A DNA stretch of 64,000 bases, from positions 2,728,001-2,792,000 of the forward strand of contig NZ_CP134779.1 in the NCBI RefSeq assembly GCF_031884435.1, in the 5' to 3' direction. The notes beneath the pieces are model-generated. The model did not search any database and had not been told where the DNA came from. It saw only the letters and a list, made by a program, of their open reading frames with translations. This document shows positions 52,278-62,416 of the stretch, piece after piece (within the stretch, counting starts at the first letter, position 1; each line of letters starts with the position of its first letter). The stretch is from Bosea sp. 685. Its GTDB lineage: Bacteria; Pseudomonadota; Alphaproteobacteria; Rhizobiales; Beijerinckiaceae. A program made the position numbers and the translations under genes.

Positions 52278-54562
52278 ACGGCAATTCCATTTCGCTTGTC
52301 TCGGGCGTCGGGCGCGCTCATGTCGCGGCCATTCGCAGTCTCGTTGTCCGGATCCTCAGCGGGACCGGTTTCGGGGAACCAGAGCCGGACCCGCGCCCCG
52401 CGCTGACCTTCCGTGGCGTCGGGTCGGTCGAGAAGCTCGATCCCGCCGCCATGGTCCTCCAGAATCTTGCCGACGATCGCCAGTCCCAGACCGGTGCCGC
52501 CCTCGCGCGTCGTCATATAGGGCTCCAGCAGCTTCTGGCGCTGGTCGGCGGGCAGGCCCTTGCCGTTGTCGATCACGTCGATGACGATCCGGCCATCCTC
52601 ATAGCGCGCGAACGCGACCTCGATCTGGCCGGGCCCACGCGTCTCCATCGGCACGGCCTCGATCGCCTCCGTCGCGTTCTTGATCACATTGGTCAGTGCC
52701 TGCGAGATCAAGCGGCGGTCGAACTGGGCCAACACCGGCGTCGCCGGCAAGTTTTCCGAGATCGTCAGCTCGGGGTTGCCGACCCGCATCAGGAAGACGA
52801 TCTGGCGCACCGTCTCGACGATGTCGTCGCGAGACAGCGACGGCTTGGGCATGCGGGCGAAAGAGGAGAATTCATCGACCATCCGCCGGATATCCTCGAC
52901 CTGGCGGACAATGGTGGCGGTGCACTGGTCGAAGATCTCCTTGTCCTCGACGATGACGCGGCCGAACTTGCGACGGATGCGCTCGGCCGAGAGCTGGATC
53001 GGCGTCAGCGGGTTCTTGATCTCATGGGCGATACGGCGCGCGACATCGGCCCAGGCGGCCGTGCGCTGCGCCGAGACCAGATCGGTGATGTCGTCGAGCG
53101 TTACCACGAGCCCGGCACCCGCCCCCTCGCCTTCTCGGACCGCACGAACATTGACCATGCGGTCGCGCCCGGCCCGCGTGATCGCGACCTGGCCGGCGCT
53201 CTGCCGCTGGCGCCCATGCAGCGCATCGCCGACGAAGGCTGCGATCTCGGGAGCGACCTGTGCGATCGGTTCGCCGAAGACCCGTCCACCAGTGCCGAGC
53301 AGCCCCTCGGCGGAGCGGTTGATGATGGTGATATGGCCGTCGCCATCGAGACCGACGACGCCCGAGGAGACGCCCGACAGAACCGTTTCGGTGAAGCGTC
53401 GTCGTCGGTCGATCACCTCGCTTGCGGTCACCAAGCCATCGCGTTGCCGGCGCAACTCCGCCGTCATCTTGTTGAAGGTCTCGCCGAGATGGGCAAGATC
53501 CCCCTCCGATCGTCGGATCGGCACCTGGACATAGAAATTGCCGCTGGAGACCTGGTCGGTTGCATGAATCATCCGCCGGATCGGCGCGACCAGGCCGTTG
53601 GCGAAGCTGAGACCGAGCCAGATCGCCGAGAGCAGCAGGATGACCGCGATCAGCCCGTACATCGAAGCGAAGGCGATCTGCACGCCCTTTCGCCGGGCGT
53701 CGATGGCGAGATATTCGACGGCCGCCCCGCGCGCGACAGCGGGGAACTCGACCGCGAGTGGATCGACCTCGCGGGCGATATAGAGAAAGCCGTTGTCATA
53801 GGCCGGCAGTTTGACGAGCGCGCCGAAGATCCGGCTGGTCTCGGGCACGACGCAGATCGGCTCTGGGGCCGATTGTGCATCGTCGAACGCGGCCTGGTCC
53901 GGCTTGGGCGCATCGCGCAGAATATCGATATTCGCCCGCACCAGCACCTTGTCGGGCGGGCTCATGATCGCCGCCACCGGCACTCCGAGAGCTGTCGCGC
54001 GGGCTGTCAGGAAGTTCTCGAACCATTTGCGGTCGACATCGAAGGCAGGTTTCGCGCGCGCCAGGTCGTCGGCGAAGATCCGGATCTCGCGCCCGAGCGA
54101 CTTGCACTGTCCCGCGGCATAGGCGTCGGCGACCTCGACGGATTTGAAGATCGCGTCGCGCATCCGGTCGGAGAACCAGGGCTCCAGCCCACGCTCGATG
54201 GTCACGGTCGCGATCACCGCGACCAGAATCGCAGGCAATGTCGCGATGATGCTGAAAAGACCGACGATTCTGACATGAAGGCCGGCCGCAGCGGCGCCGG
54301 CTCGCCGCGCCCGGATCAGCACCGCCGTCTCGAAAGCGACGATGACCAGCAGCAGCAGGATCAGCAGGGCGTTGAGGATGAAGACGCCGACGACCACCTC
54401 ATGGACCGGGGCGATCGGCGTGACGCCTGACAGCACCAGGAAGGTGACCAGCGCCGAGACGAGCGCGAAAACGACGACGACCGCGCCGAGCCAGCCCGAC
54501 ACGCGGCGTGGCGGGTCCTCCCCACGCGGCATGATTCTGACATCGCTGATCGAGGCTGACAC
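52274..54562 (-). CDS. ntrY: Nitrogen sensor histidine kinase NtrY
   Basis: A 762-aa membrane sensor: N-terminal TM segments (WLGAVVVVFALVSALVTFLVL and others), a periplasmic region, HAMP, PAS, the phospho-acceptor [20 protein letters not shown], and the ATPase lid ending RVRLWFPE. The start is uncertain: GTG 54562 is used; ATG 54622 and ATG 54532 are also in frame. Phosphorylates NtrX. Two hairpins separate it from ntrC. Confidence 0.93.
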   Translation of the reverse strand: MSASISDVRIMPRGEDPPRRVSGWLGAVVVVFALVSALVTFLVLSGVTPIAPVHEVVVGVFILNALLILLLLVIVAFETAVLIRARRAGAAAAGLHVRIVGLFSIIATLPAILVAVIATVTIERGLEPWFSDRMRDAIFKSVEVADAYAAGQCKSLGREIRIFADDLARAKPAFDVDRKWFENFLTARATALGVPVAAIMSPPDKVLVRANIDILRDAPKPDQAAFDDAQSAPEPICVVPETSRIFGALVKLPAYDNGFLYIAREVDPLAVEFPAVARGAAVEYLAIDARRKGVQIAFASMYGLIAVILLLSAIWLGLSFANGLVAPIRRMIHATDQVSSGNFYVQVPIRRSEGDLAHLGETFNKMTAELRRQRDGLVTASEVIDRRRRFTETVLSGVSSGVVGLDGDGHITIINRSAEGLLGTGGRVFGEPIAQVAPEIAAFVGDALHGRQRQSAGQVAITRAGRDRMVNVRAVREGEGAGAGLVVTLDDITDLVSAQRTAAWADVARRIAHEIKNPLTPIQLSAERIRRKFGRVIVEDKEIFDQCTATIVRQVEDIRRMVDEFSSFARMPKPSLSRDDIVETVRQIVFLMRVGNPELTISENLPATPVLAQFDRRLISQALTNVIKNATEAIEAVPMETRGPGQIEVAFARYEDGRIVIDVIDNGKGLPADQRQKLLEPYMTTREGGTGLGLAIVGKILEDHGGGIELLDRPDATEGQRGARVRLWFPETGPAEDPDNETANGRDMSAPDARDKRNGIAV

Positions 54563-54705
54563 GGTTCTTCGACAACTCCGGTGCAGCAAGCGCGGACGGA
54601 CATCCAAGCTTGCGGGCGGCATAGATGCGCCGCCGCAACGGTGTTGTCAAAATGCGACATATGAAAGGCGGCACGGCCGCCCTTGCAGAAGCCTCAGAGC
54701 CGGAT

Positions 54706-54744
54706 GATTTCAGTCGGGATCACCAAGTGATCCCGACTGAAATC
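54706..54744. repeat. Perfect hairpin with 18-bp arms between ntrC and ntrY
   Basis: GATTTCAGTCGGGATCAC (54706-54723) and GTGATCCCGACTGAAATC (54727-54744) are exactly complementary with a 3-nt loop. Lacks a T-run on either side. Confidence 0.9.
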
Positions 54745-54768
54745 TGAATCCGTCTCTCGTCAAAGAGT

Positions 54769-54822
54769 TAGAGCAGGATCGATTGCGAAAAACCGGTTCC
54801 CAATTTTTCGCATCCTGCTCTA
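54769..54822. repeat. Dispersed hairpin repeat (subfamily B) at the ntrC end
   Basis: TAGAGCAGGAT pairs with ATCCTGCTCTA near the other end, with inner GCGAAAAA/TTTTTCGC arms. It overlaps the ntrC stop codon by 3 bp and shares 24 of 27 core bases with 13850-13876. Confidence 0.8.
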
Positions 54823-56268
54823 GCGCGGCGAGCGCACGACCTGCATGTCCAGTTCGCGGATCTTCTTGCGCAGCGTGTTGCGATTCAGGCCGAGCAATTC
54901 GGCGGCACGGATCTGATTGCCCCGTGTCGCGGCCAAGGCTGCAGCAATCAAAGGCGGCTCGACCTCGCGCAGAATACGGTGATACAGGCCCGGCGGCGGG
55001 ATATTATCGCCGAAACCGCCGAAATACTGGTTGAGATGGCGCTCGACCGAACCCGACAGCGTCTCGGCCCGCTCGGGCGCTGTTCCGCCCGAGAAACTCG
55101 TCGTCGGCGAAGCCGGTTGGAGCTCCGCATCGACGATCGGCGCCGTGATCGTCTCCTGCGGATAGAGCGCGGCGAGCCTGCGGACGAGATTCTCGAGCTC
55201 GCGGACGTTGCCGGGCCAGCGATAGCGCCGCATCACGTCCATCGCTTCCGAATCGATCTGCTTATGCGGCAGCCCCTCCTTCTCGACCAGCGAGAAGAAA
55301 TGGCGCGCCAGATCCGGAATGTCCTCGACGCGCTCGCGCAAGGGCGGCAGGCGGATCGGCACCACGTTGAGCCGGAAGAACAGATCCTCGCGGAACAGCC
55401 CCTGCGCGATCGAGATGCGCAAATCCTTGTTGGTCGCGGCCACGATGCGGACATTGGTCTTGATCGGCGTCCGGCCGCCGACGGTGGTGTATTCGCCCTG
55501 CTGCAGCACGCGCAGGAGGCGCGTCTGGGCCTCCATCGGCATGTCACCGATCTCGTCGAGGAAGAGCGTTCCGCCCTCGGCCTGCTCAAAGCGGCCCGAC
55601 GAGCGCGTCAGCGCGCCGGTGAAGGCACCCTTCTCATGGCCGAACAGCTCGGATTCGATCAGGTCCTTCGGGATCGCGGCCATGTTGATCGCCACGAATG
55701 GACCGTTCTTGCGCTTGCCGTAATCGTGCAGAGCCCGCGCGACCAGCTCCTTGCCGGTGCCGGACTCGCCGTTGATCATCACGGTGAGATCGATCGGCAT
55801 CAGCCGGGCAAGCGCGCGGTAGACATCCTGCATCGCCGGCGAGCGGCCGATCAGGGGAATATCGTCAGGCTCGGCCGCATTGGCCCTGCCACCATCGCCG
55901 CGTGGCCGCGACAGGGCGCGCCCGACGATGGCGACGAGCTCCTTCAGGTCGAAGGGCTTGGGCAGATACTCATAGGCGCCGCGCTCGGAGGCCTTGATCG
56001 CCGTCATGAAGGTATTCTGCGCGCTCATCACGATGATCGGCAGCTCGGGGCGCACCCGCTTGATGCGCGGCAGCAGGTCGAAGGCGTTGCCGTCGGGCAT
56101 CACCACATCGGTGATGATGAGGTCGCCGAGGCCCTGCGCGGCCCAGGTCCAGAGCGTCGCCGCCTGGCCGGTTGTCCGCACCTCATATCCGGCCCGGGCA
56201 AGGGCTTGATTGAGGACGGTGCGGATCGCGGCGTCGTCGTCCGCGACGAGAATGTTACCGGTCGGCAT
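54820..56268 (-). CDS. ntrC: Nitrogen regulation response regulator NtrC
   Basis: A 482-aa sigma54 activator: receiver domain ([11 protein letters not shown]), AAA+ domain with [16 protein letters not shown], the GAFTGA loop in [27 protein letters not shown], and a C-terminal Fis-type HTH ([18 protein letters not shown]). Controls nitrogen-scavenging genes with NtrB. The stop is at the edge of the hairpin repeat. Confidence 0.97.
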   Translation of the reverse strand: MPTGNILVADDDAAIRTVLNQALARAGYEVRTTGQAATLWTWAAQGLGDLIITDVVMPDGNAFDLLPRIKRVRPELPIIVMSAQNTFMTAIKASERGAYEYLPKPFDLKELVAIVGRALSRPRGDGGRANAAEPDDIPLIGRSPAMQDVYRALARLMPIDLTVMINGESGTGKELVARALHDYGKRKNGPFVAINMAAIPKDLIESELFGHEKGAFTGALTRSSGRFEQAEGGTLFLDEIGDMPMEAQTRLLRVLQQGEYTTVGGRTPIKTNVRIVAATNKDLRISIAQGLFREDLFFRLNVVPIRLPPLRERVEDIPDLARHFFSLVEKEGLPHKQIDSEAMDVMRRYRWPGNVRELENLVRRLAALYPQETITAPIVDAELQPASPTTSFSGGTAPERAETLSGSVERHLNQYFGGFGDNIPPPGLYHRILREVEPPLIAAALAATRGNQIRAAELLGLNRNTLRKKIRELDMQVVRSPR

Positions 56269-56288
56269 TCACTGTGGTCCTGTAGGCC

Positions 56289-57431
56289 TTAAACTGTCTG
56301 CCGCGCCCGGGGCTGGTGCAGAGGCAGCAGAATTCGAAACGTCGTACGGCGAGGAACGGATTCGCATTCGACGATTCCGCCATGATCGCCGATCACCTTG
56401 GCAACGAGTGCAAGTCCAAGGCCACTGCCTTGCGCCTTGGTGGTGACGAAGGGATCGAACAGATGCGGCAGCAGGTCCGAGGGCACGCCCGGCCCGTTGT
56501 CGCGGATGCCGATCTCGAGCGGCAGGGCGATCCGGCCCGGCGAGCCGGCGAGCTGCATGCGGATGCCCGGCCGGTAAGCGGTCGTCAGTGTGATCTCGCC
56601 ATCGATCGATTGCATTCCAATGGCTTCGGCCGCGTTCTTCATCAAGTTCAGCAAGACCTGAACGAGCTGGTCGCGATTGCCGGCCACCGGCGGCAACGAC
56701 GGATCGTAGACCTCGTTGAAGCGGATGTGGCGCGCAAAGCCCGATTGCGCCAGTCGTTTCACATGGTCGAGCACGTCATGCACATTGACGGCGTCGCGCT
56801 CGCTCGGACGCTCGTCGCCGAAGAGCTCGACCCGCTCGACGAGCTTCACGATCCGGTCGGTCTCGTCGCAGATCAACTGTGTCAACATGCGCTCGCTGTC
56901 GGGCACCGAGGCCTCGAGCAGCTGCGCTGCGCCGCGAATGCCCGATAGCGGGTTCTTGATCTCATGGGCCAGCATGGCGCCCAGCGCTGTGATCGAACGT
57001 GCTGCCCCTCTATGGGTCAGCTGTCTGTCCATTTTTTCAGCAATTGTTCGTTCTTGCAGCATAAGCACGACGGCATCGCTCTGACTGGACAAAGGCGAGG
57101 CAAAGACATCGACCACGCGATCGACGCCGAGACGGGGCGAGCCGAGGTCAAGCCGATATTCGCTGACGCTCGCGCCGCGCCGCTGCACCTCCTCCACCAG
57201 CGCCAGCACCGGCGAACCGAAAGCGATCAGATCGTCGATGCGCTGCCGCTTCAACACGACGGCGCTGGACTGGAAGAAGTCCTCGGCGGCCGTGTTAGCG
57301 TAGAGGATGCCATGACCCTCGCCGATCACGACGACCGGCATGGGCAGCACGTTGAGGGCCTGCATCTCGATCGGATCGAGCAGGAAATCGTCCCTGCCCC
57401 GTCCGCCGCCATCGAAAAACGCCATCGCCAT
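56289..57431 (-). CDS. ntrB: Nitrogen sensor histidine kinase NtrB
   Basis: A 380-aa cytosolic kinase: PAS domain ([22 protein letters not shown]), phospho-acceptor [20 protein letters not shown] and ATP-binding [12 protein letters not shown] and [15 protein letters not shown] 57440 is also possible; ATG 57431 has AAGG at 8-nt spacing. Co-transcribed with dusB (gap under 20 bp) and ntrC. Its state is controlled by PII proteins (glnB not in window). Confidence 0.95.
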   Translation of the reverse strand: MAMAFFDGGGRGRDDFLLDPIEMQALNVLPMPVVVIGEGHGILYANTAAEDFFQSSAVVLKRQRIDDLIAFGSPVLALVEEVQRRGASVSEYRLDLGSPRLGVDRVVDVFASPLSSQSDAVVLMLQERTIAEKMDRQLTHRGAARSITALGAMLAHEIKNPLSGIRGAAQLLEASVPDSERMLTQLICDETDRIVKLVERVELFGDERPSERDAVNVHDVLDHVKRLAQSGFARHIRFNEVYDPSLPPVAGNRDQLVQVLLNLMKNAAEAIGMQSIDGEITLTTAYRPGIRMQLAGSPGRIALPLEIGIRDNGPGVPSDLLPHLFDPFVTTKAQGSGLGLALVAKVIGDHGGIVECESVPRRTTFRILLPLHQPRARQTV

Positions 57432-57447
57432 ACGCAACACCTTTCGG

Positions 57448-58470
57448 TCAGGCCGCAGCGCGGCTGAGCTCGGGAGAAAACAGTCGCGTCAATGCCCCGA
57501 GCACCAGATGCGGATCATCAGAGGTCAGAAGCGCGCGCCGCTGTTCGGGATCGGGCGCGCCGCCGCTCGCCACGGCCTCGTCGGCATAGGCCGCCAGATG
57601 CTTGCGGGCATGGCGCACGCCATGGGCGATGCCCAGCAGGCTGAGCAGCCCCTCATAATGGTCGCGCGCGATGGCGAATTTCTGGCCAAGGCCGAGCTGC
57701 GGGGACGGCCGCCCGGCAAGCGCAGCGCCAATCTCGCCGACCAGCCATGGTCTGCCGAGCGCGGCGCGGCCGACCATCACGAAATCGGCGCCCGATTGGG
57801 CAAGACAGTTGCGCGCATCATCCTCGTCATGGATGTCGCCATTGGCGACGAGCGGAAAATCGCCCTGCTCGCGCACCGCCCGGATCGCGCCCCAATCGGC
57901 AACGCCCTTGTAGAATTGCTGCCGGGTCCGGCCATGCACCGTGATCATCGACGCGCCCGACGCGACGGCGCGGCGCGCCAACTCCGGCGCGTTGCGCGAG
58001 GCATCATCCCAGCCTAGCCGCATCTTGACGGTGACAGGCACGCTCACGGCCTTCACCGCGGCCTCGACGAGCCCGATCGCATGGTCGAGGTCGCGCATCA
58101 GCGCCGAGCCCGCCCAGCCACCCGTGACCTTCTTGGCCGGGCAGCCCATGTTGATATCGACGATCGCCGCGCCATTGGCCTCAGCCAGCCGCGCCGCTTC
58201 GCCCAGCCAATGCGGATCGCAGCCGGCGAGCTGGACGACATGGGGCGACACGCCGGCTCCCTCGGCGCGAATGCGCGCCTCCTCGCTACCCCTGACGAAC
58301 TCGTCGGAGGCGACCATCTCGGAAACGACAAGACCCGCGCCATGGCGCGCCGCGATCCGACGCATCACAATGTCGGTGACGCCCGACATCGGCGCCAGGA
58401 AAGCGCGCGACACAGGGGCGACATCCGGCAGGGTCGCTACGTCAGCGCTCGAATTTGAGGCAACTTCCAT
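57448..58470 (-). CDS. dusB: tRNA-dihydrouridine synthase DusB (NifR3)
   Basis: A 340-aa FMN enzyme. [17 protein letters not shown] opens the TIM barrel; [15 protein letters not shown] holds the catalytic Cys; VKMRLGWDD and [12 protein letters not shown] contact FMN and tRNA. First gene of the dusB-ntrB-ntrC operon, as in Rhodobacter and Rhizobium. Confidence 0.96.
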   Translation of the reverse strand: MEVASNSSADVATLPDVAPVSRAFLAPMSGVTDIVMRRIAARHGAGLVVSEMVASDEFVRGSEEARIRAEGAGVSPHVVQLAGCDPHWLGEAARLAEANGAAIVDINMGCPAKKVTGGWAGSALMRDLDHAIGLVEAAVKAVSVPVTVKMRLGWDDASRNAPELARRAVASGASMITVHGRTRQQFYKGVADWGAIRAVREQGDFPLVANGDIHDEDDARNCLAQSGADFVMVGRAALGRPWLVGEIGAALAGRPSPQLGLGQKFAIARDHYEGLLSLLGIAHGVRHARKHLAAYADEAVASGGAPDPEQRRALLTSDDPHLVLGALTRLFSPELSRAAA

Positions 58471-58618
58471 TATGCATATTTATTGGACATTGCTGCGAGA
58501 GCGCAAGAGGTCTCGGAACATATTGCAATGCATCATCGCCGCACCCCTGCCGCATGGGCTTCCCGAGCATCTCGTCTCCGGACTTGGCGATCGCGCGCCG
58601 TGCCACTATCACCCAATC

Positions 58619-58667
58619 CCCTGCTGGACGATTGCCCTGCTGGACCAATGCCCCTGCTGGACCATTG
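58619..58667. repeat. 16-bp tandem repeat upstream of ispDF
   Basis: Three copies of CCCTGCTGGAC-x2-TTG/ATG (58619-58634, 58635-58650, 58652-58667), differing at one or two bases, end 3 bp before the GTG start. Confidence 0.7.
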
Positions 58668-58670
58668 CTC

Positions 58671-59903
58671 GTGCTCACAGAAACAGAAAGCCGCCGCTCA
58701 GCTGTCGCCGCCCTGATCGTCGCCGCAGGGCGCGGGCTGCGCGCAGGCGGAGACCTGCCCAAGCAATATCGCGCCCTCGCGGGCCGGCCAGTTCTTGCGC
58801 AGGCCCTGACGCCTTTTTTGGCTGATGCTGCGATCGATCATGTCATGGCCGTCATCGGGCCTGGCGACGATGCACGCTATGCCCACGCCGTCGCCGACCT
58901 GCCGGCAGGGAAACTGCTCTCACCGGCGCAAGGCGGCGCAACACGGCAGGATTCCGTGCGCCTGGGCCTGCAAGCGCTTGCCGCCACCGGCTTCGACGGC
59001 ATCGTGCTGGTCCATGACGCCGCCCGCCCCTTCGTCACCGCCGCGCTCATGCGCCGTGCGGTCGAGGCGCTCCAAAGCGAGATCGCTGCCATCCCCGCTT
59101 TGCCGGTGACCGATACGATCAAGCGCCTGGGTAGCGATGGTCGCGTCGCCGAGACACCGCCCCGCGATACGCTTGTCAGCGTGCAGACGCCTCAGGGGTT
59201 CCACTTCCAGGCCTTGCTGGCCGCTCACGAAGCCGCTGTCGCCGCCGGCCTGTCTGGCTTCACCGACGATGCGGCTCTGATGGAATGGGCCGGGCATCCT
59301 GTGAAAACCTTTCCCGGAGACCCAGCCAACGTGAAGCTCACCCATCCCCAGGACTTTGATCGGGCCCAGGACTTCGATCGCTCCCGGGACTTCGATCGCT
59401 CTCAGGACGCGCCTCTTCATGTGCGCGTTGCGACCGGCTATGATGTCCACGCTTTCGGCGATGGCGACCATGTCTGGCTCGGGGGCGTCCGCATCGCTCA
59501 TGATCGCGGCGTGCTGGCGCATTCCGATGGCGATGTCGCGCTGCATGCCTTGACCGACGCGCTTCTCGGCGCGCTCGCTGAGGGCGATATCGGCACGCAT
59601 TTCCCGCCCAGCGACCCGCAATGGAAGGGCGCTGCCTCCGCGCAGTTCCTGGCCTTCGCAGCCGGGCGCGTCAGGCAGCGCGGCGGGCGCATTGACTTCC
59701 TCGATCTCACCATCGTCTGCGAGGCGCCCAAGGTCGGCCCGCATCGCGAAGCGATCCGCGCCGCAATCGCCGCGGCAGCCGAGATCCGCATCGATCTGGT
59801 CGCCATCAAGGCGACCACCTCCGAGCGTATGGGCTTCACGGGGCGCGGCGAAGGCCTGGCCGCCCTGGCGACCGCCACGATCCGCTTGCCGGAACCGGAG
59901 TAA
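58671..59903 (+). CDS. ispDF: Bifunctional IspD/IspF (MEP pathway)
   Basis: A 410-aa fused enzyme for isoprenoid synthesis: an N-terminal CDP-ME synthase ([40 protein letters not shown]) and a C-terminal MECDP synthase ([45 protein letters not shown]). The domains are joined by a repeat linker around residues 227-246. GTG 58671 is chosen because the longer frame from 58455 adds non-conserved, repeat-derived residues. The fusion is common in alphaproteobacteria. Confidence 0.95.
   Translation: MLTETESRRSAVAALIVAAGRGLRAGGDLPKQYRALAGRPVLAQALTPFLADAAIDHVMAVIGPGDDARYAHAVADLPAGKLLSPAQGGATRQDSVRLGLQALAATGFDGIVLVHDAARPFVTAALMRRAVEALQSEIAAIPALPVTDTIKRLGSDGRVAETPPRDTLVSVQTPQGFHFQALLAAHEAAVAAGLSGFTDDAALMEWAGHPVKTFPGDPANVKLTHPQDFDRAQDFDRSRDFDRSQDAPLHVRVATGYDVHAFGDGDHVWLGGVRIAHDRGVLAHSDGDVALHALTDALLGALAEGDIGTHFPPSDPQWKGAASAQFLAFAAGRVRQRGGRIDFLDLTIVCEAPKVGPHREAIRAAIAAAAEIRIDLVAIKATTSERMGFTGRGEGLAALATATIRLPEPE
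59349..59402 (+). repeat. 18-bp coding repeat forming the IspD-IspF linker
   Basis: Three in-frame units (59349-59366, 59367-59384, 59385-59402) encode [12 protein letters not shown] and RDFDRS, followed by a partial QD. Confidence 0.9.
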
Positions 59904-59907
59904 AGCC

Positions 59908-60405
59908 ATGTTCGACGCTGAGATCACCAAGCTGGCAACCGAGGTGCTCGACGCCTGTCGCCAGGCTGGGCTCACCGTCGCGACCGTCGAATCCTGCACG
60001 GGCGGCCTCATCGCCGGCGCGCTGACCGCGATCCCCGGCTCTTCCGATGTCGTCAATGGCGGGCTGGTGACCTATTCCAACGCGGCCAAGAGCGCGCTCG
60101 CCGGCGTGCCGGCCGAATTGATCGAAGCCCATGGCGCGGTCAGCGAGCCGGTGGCGCGCGCCATGGCCGAGGGCGGCTGGATGCGGCTTGCCGCCAACCT
60201 CGCCATCGCTGTCACGGGCGTGGCCGGCCCCGGTGGCGGCAGCGCGGAAAAGCCTGTGGGGTTGGTGCATTTCGCTTGTGCCGGAGGCCACGCAACCGTT
60301 CATCGCGAACAGCGTTTCGGGCCGCTGTCACGCGACGAGATTCGCCGTCTGACGGTTGTCACCGCGCTCGACATGCTGCGCGAAGCCGCGCGCGACGCGG
60401 TCTGA
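59908..60405 (+). CDS. CinA-family nicotinamide-nucleotide amidase (PncC type)
   Basis: A 165-aa single-domain protein equal to the C-terminal domain of CinA: VESCTGGLIAGALTAIPGSS (active-site Ser/Thr-rich motif), VVNGGLVTYSNAAK and AIAVTGVAGPGGG. It deamidates NMN to NaMN in pyridine-nucleotide recycling. ATG 59908 is 4 bp after the ispDF stop, so it is probably in the same operon. Confidence 0.92.
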   Translation: MFDAEITKLATEVLDACRQAGLTVATVESCTGGLIAGALTAIPGSSDVVNGGLVTYSNAAKSALAGVPAELIEAHGAVSEPVARAMAEGGWMRLAANLAIAVTGVAGPGGGSAEKPVGLVHFACAGGHATVHREQRFGPLSRDEIRRLTVVTALDMLREAARDAV

Positions 60406-60412
60406 CGCGATC

Positions 60413-60892
60413 TCAGACCTCGGCTGCGGGCAGCGCCGGCTTGCCCCGCCCATAGACGACATCCGCCCGGCGCTCGAAGGCTTCCGCGAATTTGCGGAAG
60501 GCCTTGTCGAACATCGCGCCCATCAGCAGGCCGAGCATGCGGCTGGCGAATTCGTAGGAGATGAAGAAGCCGACCTCGCAGCCGCTCTCGCCCGGCTTGA
60601 AGGTCCAGCGGTTCTCCAGATAGCGGAACGGCCCGTCGACATATTCGACCAGGATCTTGAGATTGGCCGGGTCGAGCGTCACCCTGCTGGTGAAGGTTTC
60701 GCGGATCGCCTTATAGCCGACGCTCATATCGGCGAGCAGAACCTCGCCGCCGCCCTCGCGCGGCGTCCGCTTGCGCACTGTCAGCCCCTCGCAGAGCGGC
60801 AGGAACTCCGGATAGTTTTCGACACTGGCGACGAGCGCGAACATTTGCTCGGGCGAGTGCCTCACCCGGCGGGCGCTGTTGAACATCGGCAT
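60413..60892 (-). CDS. RatA/COQ10-like SRPBCC protein
   Basis: A 159-aa START-like protein: SARRVRHSPEQMFALVASVENYPEFLPLC at the N-terminus, DGPFRYLENRWTF in the middle and RFFISYEF-like strand followed by the long C-terminal helix. Homologues bind ubiquinone (COQ10) or the 50S subunit (RatA). It is paired with lipA, 16 bp downstream in the same orientation, a conserved alphaproteobacterial arrangement. ATG 60892 (MPMFNSARRV) is chosen. Function is inferred from family. Confidence 0.9.
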   Translation of the reverse strand: MPMFNSARRVRHSPEQMFALVASVENYPEFLPLCEGLTVRKRTPREGGGEVLLADMSVGYKAIRETFTSRVTLDPANLKILVEYVDGPFRYLENRWTFKPGESGCEVGFFISYEFASRMLGLLMGAMFDKAFRKFAEAFERRADVVYGRGKPALPAAEV

Positions 60893-60908
60893 GATGGTCT
60901 GCGCGTCC

Positions 60909-61919
60909 TCAGCCGAGCTTCGCGGAGCGTGCGGCGCGCAACTTGGCGAAATCCTCGCCGGCATGATGCGAGGAGCGCGTCAGCGGCGTCGAGGACACCA
61001 TCAGGAAGCCCTTCACATAGGCGATTGCCTCGAACCCCTTGAACTCCTCGGGCGTGACGAAGCGGATCACCGCATGGTGCTTGCGCGACGGTGCGAGGTA
61101 CTGGCCGATGGTGATGAAATCGACATCGGCCGAGCGCAGATCGTCCATCAATTGGAGGATCTCGTTCCGCTCCTCGCCCAGGCCGACCATGATGCCGGAT
61201 TTGGTGAAGATCGTCGGGTCGAGCTCCTTGACCCGCTGGAGCAGGCGCAAGGAATGGAAATAGCGCGCGCCGGGTCGCACGGTCAGGTATTTGCCGGGCA
61301 CCGTCTCGAGATTGTGGTTGAAGACATCGGGCTTGGCCGCGACGACGACCTCCAGCGCGCCGGGCTTGCGCAGGAAGTCCGGCGTCAGGATTTCGATCGT
61401 CGTACCCGGGGAAGCCTCGCGGATCGCGCGGATGACGCGGGCGAAATGCTCGGCGCCGCCATCCTTGAGATCGTCGCGGTCGACCGAGGTGATGACGACA
61501 TGCTCCAGCCCGAGCTTGGCGACGGCCTGCGCCACCTTATGCGGCTCATCCTGGTCGAGCGGCTGCGGCACGCCGGTCTTGACGTTGCAGAAGGCGCAGG
61601 CCCGCGTGCAGGTGTCGCCCATGATCATGAAGGTGGCGTGCTTCTTCTCCCAGCACTCGCCGATATTGGGGCAGCCGGCCTCCTCGCAGACCGTGACGAG
61701 CTTGTTCTCCTTGACGATCTTCTGGGTCTCGGCCCATTTCGGCGAGCCCGGCGCCTTGACCCTGATCCAGTCCGGCTTGCGCAGGATCGGATTCTCAGGC
61801 CGCTTCTGTTTCTCGGGATGGCGCAGCTCCGCGGCCGGTGCCGGGGCTTCCGCCTTCGGATTGCCGATATTGGGTCGCGGATCGCGGTTCAATAGATCGA
61901 GAACGAGCGCCATGCTCAC
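60909..61919 (-). CDS. lipA: Lipoyl synthase
   Basis: A 336-aa radical-SAM enzyme that inserts sulfur into octanoyl groups of 2-oxo acid dehydrogenases and GcvH. Both clusters are visible: [14 protein letters not shown] (auxiliary cluster) and [13 protein letters not shown] (CxxxCxxC, radical SAM). The lpd gene at the window edge encodes a lipoyl-using partner enzyme. Confidence 0.97.
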   Translation of the reverse strand: MSMALVLDLLNRDPRPNIGNPKAEAPAPAAELRHPEKQKRPENPILRKPDWIRVKAPGSPKWAETQKIVKENKLVTVCEEAGCPNIGECWEKKHATFMIMGDTCTRACAFCNVKTGVPQPLDQDEPHKVAQAVAKLGLEHVVITSVDRDDLKDGGAEHFARVIRAIREASPGTTIEILTPDFLRKPGALEVVVAAKPDVFNHNLETVPGKYLTVRPGARYFHSLRLLQRVKELDPTIFTKSGIMVGLGEERNEILQLMDDLRSADVDFITIGQYLAPSRKHHAVIRFVTPEEFKGFEAIAYVKGFLMVSSTPLTRSSHHAGEDFAKLRAARSAKLG

Positions 61920-62014
61920 AAACTTCCATATATGTGGCAGGCTGAAGCCAATGCTCCCGCCTGCCCTCTAGCTAATCCGCCTTGAGGCGGACGACAACAG
62001 GCGCCGATGCCGCG

Positions 62015-62299
62015 TCAGGCGGTGGGCTTGCGGAAGGCATTCCAGACCACGATGACGATCACCGCGCCCGCGATCGCGGCGACCAGGGTGCGAAAGAAGC
62101 CGAAGATCGGGATATCGAGCAATTCCGCCAGCCGGCTGCCCAGGAACGAGCCGGCGACGCCAACCAGCATATTGGTCAGGATGCCATGGTTCGAAGACGT
62201 GATGCGCTCGGCGATCCAGCCCGCAAGAAGACCGATGAAGATCGTCGCGAAGAAGCCGTAGCCCGGCTGCGCCGACATGGCGGCATTGATAGAGTCCAT
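62015..62299 (-). CDS. GlsB/YeaQ/YmgE-family membrane protein 1
   Basis: A 94-aa protein with three hydrophobic segments, the Gly-rich GLLAGWIAERIT and VGVAGSFLGSRLAELL motifs, and a basic end (AFRKPTA). Transglycosylase-associated (GlsB/YeaQ) small stress proteins have this pattern. ATG 62299 is preferred over the longer frame. First of three paralogues in a row. Confidence 0.85.
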   Translation of the reverse strand: MDSINAAMSAQPGYGFFATIFIGLLAGWIAERITSSNHGILTNMLVGVAGSFLGSRLAELLDIPIFGFFRTLVAAIAGAVIVIVVWNAFRKPTA

Positions 62300-62348
62300 C
62301 GTCCTTGACCTTTCAGCTCGTTGTGAAACAGGCAGAAACGGAACCATC

Positions 62349-62402
62349 CTAGAGCATTTTCTTCACGCGAACCGGTTTCCACTTCGCTCGAAAATTCTCT
62401 AG
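62349..62402. repeat. Dispersed hairpin repeat (subfamily A)
   Basis: CTAGAG and CTCTAG bound an interrupted palindrome; 62364-62394 equals 21348-21378 except for two adjacent bases. It lies between two GlsB-like genes. Confidence 0.8.
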
Positions 62403-62416
62403 GTCATTATTTGCGG

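Noticed and set aside
50874..56292. Long plus-strand frames across the ntr genes (for example 50874-52406, 52451-54430, 54979-56292)
   Set aside because: They are antisense shadows of ntrX, ntrY and ntrC and contain no recognisable domains.
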